From: Leptasterias polaris
Taxonomy: Eukaryota; Echinodermata; Asteroidea; Forcipulatida; Asteriidae
Assembly (NCBI GenBank): GCA_037783415.1
Contig: JAZGTN010000028.1
Span: 372,001-436,000 of the forward strand
Length of the DNA stretch: 64,000 nucleotides
Direction of reading: 5' to 3'
Shown: one piece after another, positions 23,701 to 35,850 of the stretch
Layout of the letters: each line of letters begins with the position of its first letter
Position numbering within the stretch: position 1 is the stretch's first letter
The notes under the pieces: model-generated
Database searches by the model: none
Seen by the model: only the letters and a program-made list of their open reading frames with translations
What the model was told of the DNA's origin: nothing
Made by a program: the position numbers and the translations under genes

Positions 23701-26700
23701 AGAATCAATTTAACACCCCAGTTTTTGCAGTGCAGTTGAAATCTAGTAAATAATGTCAAAACTACCATTAAACACTACGGGCTAAGCATAATGGCTGTGA
23801 GGTTCTGTGGTCAGTATTCAGAATCGTTTGTATGGTTTATGGTTTATTTTATGGTTTATTTAAAATCATTTAAAATCGTATTACATCCTAAAATTGAAAA
23901 GCATTAAAAGTACATGGACAAGATTTTAGCAAATGTTTTAGTAAAAAGGCAAATAATATAAAGATCTAGGCCTAAATCATAATCACAACAATTGGAAGGT
24001 GGGCATCGAAATTGGAGGTATAAAATTCAAAATGAAAATGCTACTACTACAAACTCCAAAAATAGAAATAAAATATACGTATGATAAATAAAATATACAT
24101 ATTATGAATAATTATATAAGTATAACTGTTCAGGAGAGATGTAGAATGTTGAATGGTTTTCCTTGCTAGATATTGTCTCCGAGAGCTGCTTTGTTTGTTG
24201 TAGACGTTCAACATGACTTTATAGACGGTTCCCTGTCTCTAAGAAACTGTGCTGCTCAACATGATGGGGCAGACGTCATACCAGTCATAAATAAGTAGGT
24301 GGATCAGTCTTTTCTTTTAATGCCTCTGGTCTTCAGCTATGTTCCCAATCTTTTAATAATGAATGGAAATTCAATTAAGCAAAAGCACGGGAAAACAGGG
24401 CCTCCAAATATTTGGACTGAACTATGAGTGCACTTAAACTAAACTATGTGACTCAAAAAAGAAAGCAAACAAGAAAATAAAAGGTTTTTGAAATTTAAAG
24501 ACCTTTCTCACTAATCACCTCACTTATCTCACAACTCAAAAAGAGATTTAAGTACATGGTGTCACCGAAAACCTTACTTGATTGATCATTAAGACAGTTC
24601 TTTGCGGACAAAAATAGCGTACATTCAGCTCTTAGAAAACATTTCCATCTTATTATATCATTTTCATCTCATTATAATAGGCTATTGGAGGCTCTGACAT
24701 TTGATGTAGTTGTGTACACGAAAGATTTCCATCCGCCCGATCATATGTCATTTTATGACAATCTACATTTGAGGAAACTCCATTCATCGAGCAAGGTATA
24801 TGATTATATGATTATAATTTATAAAAACATCGGTTCAAATAATTGACTAAATAACAACTTTGTTTTCCTAGCGAAAGGGACGTTATCAACATTATTTATA
24901 AAATAATGTGGTATGCAATGTCTATTATGGTAGTATTTTCATTGCATTTATTGCAACACTACACATTTGCTATTGACTGTAGTGTACCTGCATGGGCAGG
25001 GCATTACAAATTGAACATGCCCTCATAAAGCTAAAGACGAACTTATTTCATGAAAGGGTAAAACAATTGCAGAACCAAAGTGTGTGTCATTTTTCCCTTT
25101 TCTATAAAAAAAATCAATCGCAGAGCAAATTACCTATACTTAACTATATTGTATGAAGTTATATGAGGTTGTATGAGGTTTTTGAAATGCCGAGCCCCTA
25201 TAATCTCACTTCAAGTCTCATTCCAAAGAGTACAGTGCATAAACAAACCACGAAGGGACTTCTTTTTAATCTCCATTTTCTTCCCCTAATAAGGTGAAAG
25301 CTAAAGATGCCAAGTTGCTGGACACAGTTGTGTTCGACAGCAAGCCATTAGTCGATCAGATTCTGTGGCCGGTCCACTGTGTGCAGGGTACACGCGGAGA
25401 AGAGTTTCATCCAGATTTGAAGGTATGTGAATTGTGCTCTGGTCGGAATAAGTGTTTTGTAAACATGTAATTGCTTAAGTACTTTTAAATGGCTTAGTGA
25501 GTTTGTACCTTAACCATGAGAACATGCCCCTGTGGGCTCAGTTTCAATCAAAAACCGACCTTAGGTCTTTATATTTTTGTAGTCATCTCAACACACAGTT
25601 GATATTGCAAATAATGTCAATCTTTTGTGCTCCTGGGTGACTGATTCGATGTGTGAATAGTGGACATGATATCTCTACATGAGCTTGACATTAGGGCATC
25701 CCTAAGGAAACGTGCCACTGTTTATCCGGTTCCAGACAGTATTTATCTAGGAATTTAATTTAAAAAAATTTCATTTGGCAGACAGTTTGAAAATCATACA
25801 GTATTGTCCTTCAAGAAGATCCCCAACAGAGACGGTTATCATACATTCTTTGGAAATACGAAGAAAGTCAATGTCTAAGTTTCTGTACACCAGCACCTAT
25901 AATTTTACGATCTTCAAGCTTGTGATTTCTAAAGATTTTTCCTGACTTCAGTATTTTCTGAAAAGCCTTCACATTTTCTAGAAAGAAGTAAAGCAATCAC
26001 AAAAGAGAGAAAGAAATAAGTTCCAGCTGTAGTGTTTCATATTTTGTGGGGATGGACAGAGTCTGTAAACCTTCTCATCTGAGAGATTCCGGGTCTAGAA
26101 CAAGACTTAGACCCACAAGCTACTTTCATGAATTTTCACGTTAGTCCAATTTCCTCTCTTGTTCTTATACTGGTGATCACTCACACAGATAGCGGAAAAC
26201 CACATCATTGTCACCAAAGGCACGGATCCCGATCGAGAAAGTTACTCTGTGTTCATGGACAATGCAAAGAAAGTAAATACGGGATTGATTGCCGAATTGA
26301 GGCAGAGAGCGATCACTGACATTTACATATGCGGTCTGGCTTACGATTTCTGCGTGGGCCTCACAGCAATGGACGCCCAGAATTTCGGGTACCGGACTAT
26401 TGTGATTGAGGACGCCACCAGGGGAGTGTGCCATAAGAAAATGGGAGATATCAAAGAGAGATTGCTCGGTGCTGGGTGCCTAGTTGGCGATACATCAGAG
26501 GTATGTGTTTATTGAATTCATTTACTTAATTCTTTCCCGCGGAAAAATTACTAATTTGACAAAGCATTTAAAGTTAGGCTATCATCGCTCTACCGTTCAG
26601 GCTACCTTTGAGGGAGAGGTGGTGTGCAGTCGAAGTATACAAAATGTAAAAAAAACTGTTACTTCTTTTACTTGACAATATTCGGCAGAAAGAAATGTTG

Positions 26701-27069
26701 TCGACCGATACTCTCCTCAGGACATTAATATCCTCTAATAGTGACAATTAATGAACAAATTAAGTTTGTTCTTACCTTATTGTTTTTGTTCGGGTAACTC
26801 CGGTTACAAAACGAAAAGATCAACGGCGGGCTGTGGGAAGGGGGGTGGGGGGGGGGGGGGGGGGGGGGTGGTAAAAGGAGAAAGCCTTGAAATAAAGCGG
26901 GACAAACATTAAACTTTAAAATAGTTTTTGTGCTTCTGGAGTAACGTGGGTATCAATGTGGGTGCAATGTTTAAGGGGTAAATTCAATTTCAGCCATCGG
27001 GGGCAAATGAGGTAGGAACTAGGGGGAAATTGGGTGGGGGCAGATAAAGTAACTGAATAATTTGCTCCC

Positions 27070-27100
<31 letters not shown>

Positions 27101-27554
27101 ATGCGCTGTCGCTGATCAGAGATTTCGTTGAAAGTTGATCCCAATCATCCCACGAAGAAAATAACATTATTTGCATTTTAATAGTAAATAATATTTCGTT
27201 CTCCACTACTTTTATAGAGCACCCACTTTTAAAGCTTAAACCTTGCATTTCTACCAAAATGATCGACATCTTAATTTCAAGTCGCAAATCTAAGGAGTGA
27301 AGAAGACGAAGCATGCTTGTGAAAATAAGTCTGTCTGTTCATTTCCTAAACAGGTCGCAGCCATGCTGTCCAAGCGGACAAGACACCCTGGTTGGGGTAT
27401 GGTAGCGGCACGTAGCGTGGCCAAGGCACGGACGCTAACACAGAGACAACCCGATACCGTCAAGTTGAAGGAGACACCGAGGGATCTTAACCAAAACGGC
27501 ATGGCGCTCAATTACCACGATATTGCATTCGAGCAGGATAGCATTGAGCTGTAG
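20757..27554 (+). CDS. Nicotinamidase with N-terminal EF-hand, copy A
   Basis: Exons: 20757-20848, 22597-22723, 23344-23400, 24170-24294, 24681-24795, 25294-25422, 26189-26500, 27354-27554. All junctions are GT/AG and the frame closes at 385 residues. An EF-hand loop DKDGDGVLNKDE lies at 28-39. The isochorismatase-fold domain (about 93-330) has the catalytic Asp104 in VVDVQHDF, Lys225 in VTKGTD and Cys270 in AYDFCVGLTAMDA. Predicted metal ligands are Asp149 and His151 (TKDFHPPDH) and His200 (WPVHC). It should convert nicotinamide to nicotinic acid and ammonia in NAD salvage. The EF-hand fusion is known from insect nicotinamidases and suggests calcium binding. Odd: His107 stands where most relatives, including copy B, have Asn. 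The 66-residue tail is low in recognisable motifs and 20 residues longer than copy B's. Confidence 0.95.
21390..21408 (+). repeat. Poly-G tract in intron 1 of copy A
   Basis: An almost pure run of G. Similar runs are at 4079-4095, 22342-22356 and 26842-26868. Confidence 0.9.
23555..23732. mobile_element. Inverted-repeat MITE, CACTGCA ends, copy 2
   Basis: The ends CACTGCAAAAACAGGAGTG and its near-complement at the right pair over about 70 bp each, including GGTATCTATA and GTCAC words, so the element is almost a full palindrome. Same family as 5082-5305. It lies in intron 3 of nicotinamidase copy A. Confidence 0.8.
26842..27100. repeat. Paired poly-G and poly-C tracts in intron 7 of copy A
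   Basis: A G-run at 26842-26868 and a C-run at about 27067-27100 lie 200 bp apart in opposite sense, so together they could pair or form alternative G-rich structures. The DNA between them has no ORF worth calling. Confidence 0.7.
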
Positions 27555-28061
27555 AACTGCTCAGTTTTGGGGTTTTTGGCACAGTACTAAAGCAATGTAC
27601 TAAAACCCAACATGGACTGGACCTAATCGACGGTTCCTTTTGTTACTAAATTTAAAACAACCCTGGCAAGTGACGTCATAAACATTTAGAGCTGCGCCGT
27701 TTTCATTGCTTTTCAAACGTGCGTGGTTCAAACCGAAGTACTCAACAGTTTTTGTGATTAGACCCATGTAGGTGTGTGATAAGTTTACAACTTGTTTTTA
27801 CAAATTAATTTATATCAGTCTAGTGTTTTCTTCACAACCTTTTTTACTTGTTTAACATTAAACAAATATCATACATGTGGTGGAAAACTTTGATAACTAA
27901 AGGCATTAGTTACTGTTAACATCGTGTTCTCTTTTTAAACCTTGTTTTTTTTATCTATGAACAAAATTAGTGTATTTTCAGAGACAGCATGCATGTCTAT
28001 CAATTTTGTCGTCAGCACAGCTGTGTTAACTTTCGAGGTAATCGGGCTTTAAGAATAATGC

Positions 28062-28067
28062 AATAAA
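28062..28067 (+). terminator. Candidate polyadenylation signal of copy A
   Basis: AATAAA lies 508 nt after the stop codon, in an AT-rich region. This would give a 3' UTR of about 530 nt. No earlier canonical signal was noticed. Confidence 0.4.
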
Positions 28068-28483
28068 CAAACAAACATTTTGAATTCGTATTAACCTTAA
28101 GTTTTTCTCCGCTGATGATAGACACAATAATCAGTTTATTTATTGTACGGATATCCAACACTGGTGTGTTGACGCAAACAGGAGATGACCTTAGTTCCAG
28201 AACTTTACACTAGATTTAGACCTATCGTTAAGCTCCACCTCAAACAGTATAGTGACCAATCACAGCCACGATTACAAAAGGCCTTTAGTCTGACGTGTAT
28301 GACGTGAGGTTAAGCGAACCAGAGACCACGCATGCGTGATTTAAATGGCAAATTGACTAAAGGTTAGCACCCGAACTTGCTGATGGAGGGCAGTGAGCAG
28401 GTCTGGGGCTGGGGTTGAGCGTATTTGTGTTGTTTTTTGCGAAAAACAGAGCTCAAATAATAAACCACAAGGGAAACTGACTG

Positions 28484-28690
28484 GGCAAACTTTAAATGAT
28501 TTGGGGTTGAACAAGAAAATTTGACTACAGTGGGATTTGAACCCACGACCTCCGGGTTACCGTGCCGGAGCTCTACCGACTGAGGGCTAGATAGCTCAGT
28601 TGGTAGAGCTCCGCCACGTTAATCCGGAGGTCGTTGGTTCAAATCCCGCTCTAGTCAATTTTTCTTTGTTCAACCCCAAATCATAAAAAA
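28484..28690. mobile_element. Two tRNA-headed SINE copies, head to head
   Basis: The left copy (minus strand) and right copy (plus strand) each carry a tRNA-like head (AGCTCAGTTGGTAGAGC and GGTTCAAATCCC) and the shared tail word TTGTTCAACCCCAAATCAT in mirrored order. The anticodon stems do not form properly. A third copy is at 54362-54500. Confidence 0.75.
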
Positions 28691-30160
28691 TAGAGCTGTA
28701 TAAACGGTCAATACAATAGACTAAAAAAACACTATACACACAAAAAGGTATACATATTATTAAATAAAGTATAGCCAGCCTAAACGGATGCTAAAAGATA
28801 TATTTAACTTAATAACACCTTGCTGTTTTGTGTAACATTTTGTGTAAAAAATATAATAAAATTGAATGTGCAGGACAAGTTTTTGAGGAGCAGTTGTTAT
28901 TTGTGTAGCACCATAGGCTGGATGCTCAATAGCATGATTGATATAACAGACAGGAGAAAAAAAACAGCACACGAACTGTACAATAACATTTATCACGTTC
29001 GAGAAACTAGTTTTCTTCTTCACGGTGAAACTTTCCTTTATCCCCAGGACAACCAATTTTTTGATGGTCACTTAATTTGTTTGCTTAATAATGTGGACAG
29101 TTACTGTGAGGTAAGTCATAACAAATTTCGCCTCGTTTTATTCGATACAAATTCAGGTCAGATCCAAGTAACCCGCTTCTTGGATATTACCTGGGCGTGT
29201 ATGACGTCACGACGGTAACACTTTAATTAATGCCCCCTTTTTCTTTATCCAGACGGACACTCGGGAAGTTTGACACACACTTTCACCCTTTTTGTGATAG
29301 CGCCTTTGTGACAATTGGTTATTGGAAGCCGTGTAGGTAGGTCTATATTAACCCGAGCTTGTAATAGTACCAAATTGCAGTTTCACAGTGGGAATAATTA
29401 ATTTACGATCTTATCCATGAACAGTTTCAGACAAAATACACATAATGAAAGTAGTTTTGTTTGGCTGTCTCATGATATACATTGATTTGATAAGAGTTAC
29501 ACTAAAGGGGAAGTCGACGTTCAAGCAGTTCTAGGGGCTCACATGGGCAAGCGCTAATCAAACGTACTGACCGTCTGGGCGCCCCCATGAGTTGCCCGAG
29601 TGCCATTCACCATAGCCCTCGCCATCATCCACCCAGAGGCGGTATTTTCAAATAGGTTTAAGTGAAAGTGGCTGAGAATCTTTAAAACTACAATTGACAA
29701 AGTAACATTCGTGAATGTATGTGTACTGGATTAAATCCACTATTTTAATACAGTACTATAAAATACTCGGCACTTGGCACTCGGATGAACTGAACAATGG
29801 ATACAAAATATTAAGCTGAATATGCCACCTAGAACCTGGATTCTGAATTGGTGCAAGCTACTCCATTCATTCTAATGACTAACAATGTCGTTGATCAACA
29901 AGCTACATGCGATGCCCTGTGGTAAAATTGAAAGTGACAATGCAGTGAGTTGAAATGATGGTGCACGAAACTTTACAAACCAGACCCGACTAGCAGTATT
30001 TGTGCACATGCGGGACAGTGGGGATGGACAAGCAATCCAGCAAAGACACAGCAGGGCAATCCGTAGCACCCACTTGTGTGGCCAAGCTTAATAGGAAATC
30101 CGCAGCCAAGTAAACAAGGTGAGTGCACATTATTCAATGTAACAATAAATGTTGGGTCTT
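28691..30160. other. Gene-free stretch
   Basis: No gene is supported. A block at about 29250-29420 (GGAAGTTTGACACAC, then GAAGCCG and CAGTGGG words) resembles 57548-57700, so it is probably an old dispersed repeat. Confidence 0.4.
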
Positions 30161-30164
30161 TTGA

Positions 30165-30257
30165 CAGGTTTGCCCACCTTGTTGGGCTGTTGTGGCTCTT
30201 TTTTAGACCGATGTTAAAAGAGAGCTATAACAGCCCAACAAGGTGGGCTATTGACAG
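30165..30257. repeat. Hairpin repeat, copy 1
   Basis: GCCCACCTTGTTGGGCTGTT and its complement pair around a centre containing ACCGATGTTAAAAGAG. A sister hairpin is at 30722-30822. Confidence 0.75.
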
Positions 30258-30721
30258 GTAGGACACAAAACAACAACAATTTTGTGCAATACGAAGTGAT
30301 GCCTTTTTGGACTCTCCACTTCAAATCAAAGTAATGACATTAATTGCTCAAAAACTAAACTTGTACTGTAGAGAAAAAAAGGAATGCAACAAGAAAAGTG
30401 TAAATATGACTTCACATTGCCACATGTGGTAAGGTCAATGTGCCTCTATAACACCCGAGTGAAATTTCATATGCAGCCAATTTTACTTAACTTTTGATGG
30501 AAAGTCTAGCAGGGAACCACTTGGGGACTACCGTAGTCCCAAGGACCAAGTTCATTCTAATTTAAATGGCAAAGTGCAGAACTAGGTACTTATTCTCACT
30601 AAGAAATTTTGTTCTATGCTAAGCAAATTGTTAATGAAATTGGGCCCTTTTTAAATGTTTTTTATATATTTTAAAATGGCATGTGAGCAGTGTGAGGTTT
30701 CATGGGCAGCTCGGTGCCTAC

Positions 30722-30822
30722 TAGCCCACCTTATTGGGCTGTTATGACTCTCTTAACATCGGGCGACTATGGTAAGAGTAGACCGATGTTAAAGGGCCAT
30801 AACAGCCCAACAAGGTGGGCTC
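30722..30822. repeat. Hairpin repeat, copy 2
   Basis: Same stem as the copy at 30165 (AGCCCACCTTATTGGGCTGTT and its complement) and the shared inner word TAACATCGG. The loop is larger. Confidence 0.75.
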
Positions 30823-32550
30823 GGTGACTACACGGTCACACTCACAGGGCATGTACATACATAATTATGTACATTGTGTATAGCTTGTTGAGACATGCCA
30901 TAGTTACTGATTACAATAAATGATGTAGTAACATTTCAGACAAATGTGAACATTGTTTCTCTCTAGGCAAACATCCCATCACTGTTTTACTGGCATGCCT
31001 GTGGAATCCCAAATTGACCAACAATGATATTGTAAACTGTAGTAACCAAGGTAACCATCATATTTCCTTCCTCAATGTAAGGTAGGGATTACAAGACATG
31101 ACTTCAAAACAAAATGAACGTGACATTGTGCACAGTGTAACATTCCAATAGAAGCATTTATTTGAGTAGGCCTATCTTAGAAACCATACTTGGTACATAA
31201 AGCTTGAGTAACTAATTTATTTTTTTTAGTTCGGGGACACCACCCGAAATACACAAACATAAACAACTAATATACATAAATGAATACAAAACTAACACAA
31301 GATTGCTTATTTGACTTCGGGGATGAAAAAGTTTAGCATTTTTTAATGAATTTGATTTTATGTCACTGCTTTGTGAAAAAAGAGATACAAAGATAATGTT
31401 CTTCAGATCAAAGCAATTTATGCTCTTTAGTCATTTTGCAGTGCTCAGGATCCCAGAAGGCTCTTAATATCTATAATAACTCCAGGGGTTACCTAAATGT
31501 AGATGCCATCATTTCAATACCTCCTGAAATTGTGGTCCTATTTTCAGACCCTTTTTGTCAGCAATGACTCTCCACCCCCCCCCCCCCCTGTTGTTTTAGT
31601 CTCAGTAAGCCAAAAAACACACCTGTGTGTCGGGTATCAGGGTATTAAGCAAATTAAGTCTTCATTGTGCTCTAAATATTCAAATAATACAACAAATAAT
31701 TGCTCTGTAAACTGACAAGCTGTCCATTTACTTACACACAGTCTTAAATCTACTATAAGCTCTTATCATTCAGAAACAGAGAGTTAAAAGCTCAAATTAT
31801 CCAGATCCCAAGCGCGATATTCTTTCTACTTTAATCCGATTTCCCATTCCCCCCCTCTTCAGAAAAATCTGTCGTTATTTTAAAATCCCATTCAAAATTC
31901 TATAAAAACTAATTTATATGTAGGGTCGACCCTTCCGAAGGGCCAAATAACAAGTTTGCAGATCTTTCTAAATCCTCCTGGTTTTGCTTATTATGGTGAA
32001 TGGCCTGAATCCTACTAGAACCTTTTATGACAGGTACCCTAACTGCACTAACTTCAAGATAAAACCTAAATCCTTCTGAATCCCATGTTGGCCAAGCTCA
32101 ATCAGATCCCAGTCATTCCCTTGTCCTATGTCAAACACAGCCTGATAACCCGATTCCTTCCAAATCCTCCCTCAGTCTAAACCCTCCACCACAGCAGTGT
32201 CCTTAAAAGCACAATCCACTGCAGTGTCCTTAAAACCCCAATCCGTCTGAAACCTAAAAGGATTTGGGCTAGTTAGGGTTAACATTCAAATCTTCTAAGC
32301 AACAGTGTGTAGCGAGCCAGGCTGGAGCAATACATGATACATGGTGACCTCGGTAACCTGTCTCCTCAATGCAACATTAGCTGTGTTAAGCAACTCTATG
32401 AAATGTTCCTGGCTATACAATCTATAGGCCTATTTGCTATGCAGTTTTATGTACAGCAGGGGGAAATGAACAAATTTCTGTTTTCAAAAAAAATTCTTAA
32501 TTATTTTTTTAAAGATAATATAATCCGTTCAGAAACAACTGTTACCTAGG
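30823..32550. other. Gene-free stretch
   Basis: AT-rich sequence with a poly-C run at 31572-31588. No exon, RNA gene or clear element is supported. At about 31970-32275 there are several loose repeats of AATCC-TT-words with no regular unit. Confidence 0.4.
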
Positions 32551-32561
32551 GGTAGAGCAGG

Positions 32562-32925
32562 GCTCGAAATTTAGATGAAAAATCCAAAAGACCTGGTTGC
32601 TCCACACTTTTAATAAACCAGATTTTTTTAAAACTAAACCAGAAGCAATAAAAAAAGATCTTACAGTACAACGTAATCTGTTTTTGTTTGAACAAGCACT
32701 AGGAGAAGATTGTTCTTTTTAAATTCAGTTTAAAAAAACAAAAGACCACCCGCGACTTGCAGTCGTGAGTTTACTGGGCCTGACGCTATAATCAATGGCC
32801 TCTGGACTGCATTCAAGTGTGAACTGACGCTATAATCAATGGCCTCTGGACTGCATTCAAGTGTGAATTGACGCTATAATCAATGGCCTCTGGACTGCAT
32901 TCAAGTGTGAATTTCGAGCTCTGGG
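32562..32925. mobile_element. hAT-like non-autonomous element with a 3 x 44-bp core
   Basis: The inverted ends CAGGGCTCGAAATT and AATTTCGAGCTCTG are typical of hAT-type ends. The flanks GGGTAGAG and GGTATAGT are too different to claim a target duplication. Inside, the 44-bp unit TGACGCTATAATCAATGGCC... is repeated three times almost exactly (32780-32912). Confidence 0.65.
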
Positions 32926-34225
32926 TATAGTCCCCATGTACAGCTGATTATGAAACATAAATGTAAAAAAATATAACAACAAATAAATAAATTGCAAACT
33001 AAAGCCAATTACAGGTCCAATTCATGGAAGTAATGCAATTTAAATTTCAGTTATAATGCCTAGCACAGAATCTTAAAATTCAAGTATAAACACGTTTCTG
33101 TTTCACAGACTTAACCAATTGCAACTTGTGTTACACACTTAAGCAAAAAATATTTCAACCAAAAAGAAAATTAATGTAATGCTTTTCCACCACCTCCATT
33201 ATTACATGTTTGCGCATAAAAATCTTCAGCTGTTTTATTTTTTAGAATTTAGATTAAAATAGTGTTATGTTAATTCCAACTCTTATTGAACAAATTATTA
33301 TCCTCTGCTTCTGGTGGCAGATCATATAATACAGGTTGCTTATTGTCAATTCCTTATTACAAAAAGGACATATCATGTTGGGTAGATACTACAGCCATGC
33401 AGTGTACACCTCTTTAATTTAGTAATGATTGTATAATAAGCATGAACAAATTCAATAACTAACATAAGGCATGAAAGTTTTGTGGCAATGACCAGTTGGG
33501 CAGGAGAGTACACCGATAGTAATAGGGTGTTAATTGAAGACGGCAAGCAAAGGCTACATGTAGGATGGGTGAGGGAAACCTCCACCATCTCTTTCCCCTT
33601 CACCCCGATCTGGATTTGATAGAATCTAACTTGAGTTGATTAGTTGGGAGTGGCATGAACCAATACAGAACATAACATTTTAAAGTTAAAATACAAATAA
33701 TAATAGACACTTTTGCATTGCCAGTTTCCACCAATTTTGACGCTCTTTGTACATGAATATTATTACCCCGGTCACTGGGCCATTTATTTCATGCCTTAAA
33801 ACCTTAAAATGAGTCAGATGGCAAAAGTGTTGTAGTTTGTTGCATTCAGCAGTCATCTCGACTCTCATACTCTGTTGCACTGTGCTGCATTAAACAGGGT
33901 TCTACCATAGAGAAAGGACAGCTCTATGGTTCTACATGGCCTTGCCATGTCTCGAGTCCCCAGCAAACTTCAATGCATAGTGGTGTATTTAGCACTGGGT
34001 ATTTAAAATGCCAAGTGCCATGGCTGGTGTAAACCAGTGCACTTCACAATGCAACAGAATCCTCTGGTTGCGTTTTGGTACATTTAGCAGGGTTTTCATG
34101 TCAACTGTGTCGCATTTTGATGTGATTAGCAGGGTGCCTTGAAAACACCTGATGGCGGTAATAATTAAACTATCTCAGCTCCCTGGGGTGTATACAGCCT
34201 GTGCTGCTAAGTATGCAGAACACTA
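32926..34225. other. Gene-free stretch
   Basis: No gene, RNA gene or repeat with clear ends is supported. Confidence 0.4.
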
Positions 34226-34229
34226 AGCT

Positions 34230-34400
34230 AAATCAAAAACACAAACCATCTTTGCCCTCACAGGTACCCATGTACATGTACTTCTGGGTGAATATAAGCA
34301 ATAATAGTCAAGTGTCTTGCGGACACAATGTGTCATGACCAGGATTCGAACCCACACCCTGATGACTTAACCACCAGAACTATGAGTCCAGTGCAATAGC
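34230..34400 (-). mobile_element. tRNA-derived SINE fragment
   Basis: The minus strand shows a B-box-like GGTTCGAATCC in the word GGGTGTGGGTTCGAATCC, followed by the tail word TGTCCGCAAGACACTTGAC. The tRNA head is degraded. Same family as 6400-6662. Confidence 0.6.
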
Positions 34401-35850
34401 TTGGCAATGACAATATGCTAGAATACAACTGCATGTATGTGATCAGGGCCATTTACCTAGCAGAATTAGGCCAAAGCAAAATTCAAATAATGTTGTATAC
34501 TACGTTTACATTGTACAAAAAATAAGGCCCGATAGTTCACAGAGGCACCGGAGGCAATTGCTCCTATGCCCTTGGTCCTTGCCTTGGTCCCCCTTGAAAT
34601 GTTCCAGTACAAAATAAACATTTTCTCATAGAGTGCCCTTTATCAATGAATGCCTGTCCTTTTGCCTTTGCTGGACCTGCGTAATACATCAGCAAAGTCA
34701 GTTTGCTTCATTTGCTACAATTGAAAAGAAACCTTTATTTTACAGGCAGTTTTATTTCTTTTGAATCTTTCATTCCTAAAAAAAAAATAATGAAAAAGTA
34801 TGTCTTGGCCAGCCTTGCCAGCCTTTAATAAGTTTCCAGCGATAATCTCAATTTGTGATAAATGTGCCCAGGGGGCCAATTCCATAAGACATGTAAGCAG
34901 ACGGTTTCTGCTTACATAGTGCCCATAACCAGAATTCTGTTTCATAACCATTGCTTACCGTAAGAAACATGCTAACTTGCCAGTGGCTCTTGTGAGCAGA
35001 CGAGTGAAGCTCCCCGTACGTTGATTGTGAATGCACATTATACAGTTGCAGTGAAATGCACTTGTACTTGTACTAACAGCATTATAAGCATTAACCATTT
35101 GCATTCTGGTAAGCAGTTTACAAATATCGACTATTTTGAGTGCTATGGTTAAACCTACGACTCCCAAGGTGATCCTCTGCGTGTTCTATTTTATAGAAAA
35201 GTTTGCTCCTGAGATCACTGAGAGAGTAGTAGTTTTAATCATAGCACAAGTAATAGCAGTCAATATTTGTTTCATAACACCCCGGTATACATATGTTGTG
35301 CCTAGACGTCTAGTTACCAACAAGCTGATGTTTCAATGGGTATAGTACATTGGTTGCTACGGGTGTATATAGCGCCTTGCGGCTTTCTAGTCAAAATAAG
35401 ATAAATCACTTGACGCACTCTAAACCAACCTAAAGACAGAATCTTTGTAAGGGTGTTATAAAATAAAATAGGCCCCTGGACTGTTTTGCTACTTCTTGAA
35501 TGCAAAGCAAACCAATTGTTACAACTCCATGACTTCTAGAGTTTCCAAAAATAGTCAGTTATGTCAGAGTTATTCGACATCAACACCTAAGAACCTTTAT
35601 TCTAAGTACCGGGTGCACTTTACATTTAGCTTCATTCCAAGGCTGATTGAATATCAATAATAAAATAAGCCTCCATTTTTGCTAAATTTTCTGTTACCTA
35701 CTTGGTGCCACTGTTTTACCATCCAAAACCGTGTACACGCTTCAGTGATCATACATGGTTGTGTACTCTTTGATCCAATGGTAAAGCTGTTAGTGTGTAC
35801 AAAGCTACAGGCATGTTTGAATGGTTTCAAATGGTCAATCAGAAGGACAG
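34401..35850. other. Gene-free stretch downstream of the membrane-protein gene
   Basis: Around 34870-34990 is a decayed inverted-repeat MITE with a GGGGGCCAATTCCATAAGAC end. TTTATT at 35596-35601 is AATAAA on the minus strand and may be the poly(A) signal of the gene ending at 35851. Confidence 0.35.

Noticed and set aside
26842..26868. Regulatory G-quadruplex
   Set aside because: Poly-G runs are frequent throughout the window and none has a position suggesting a role.
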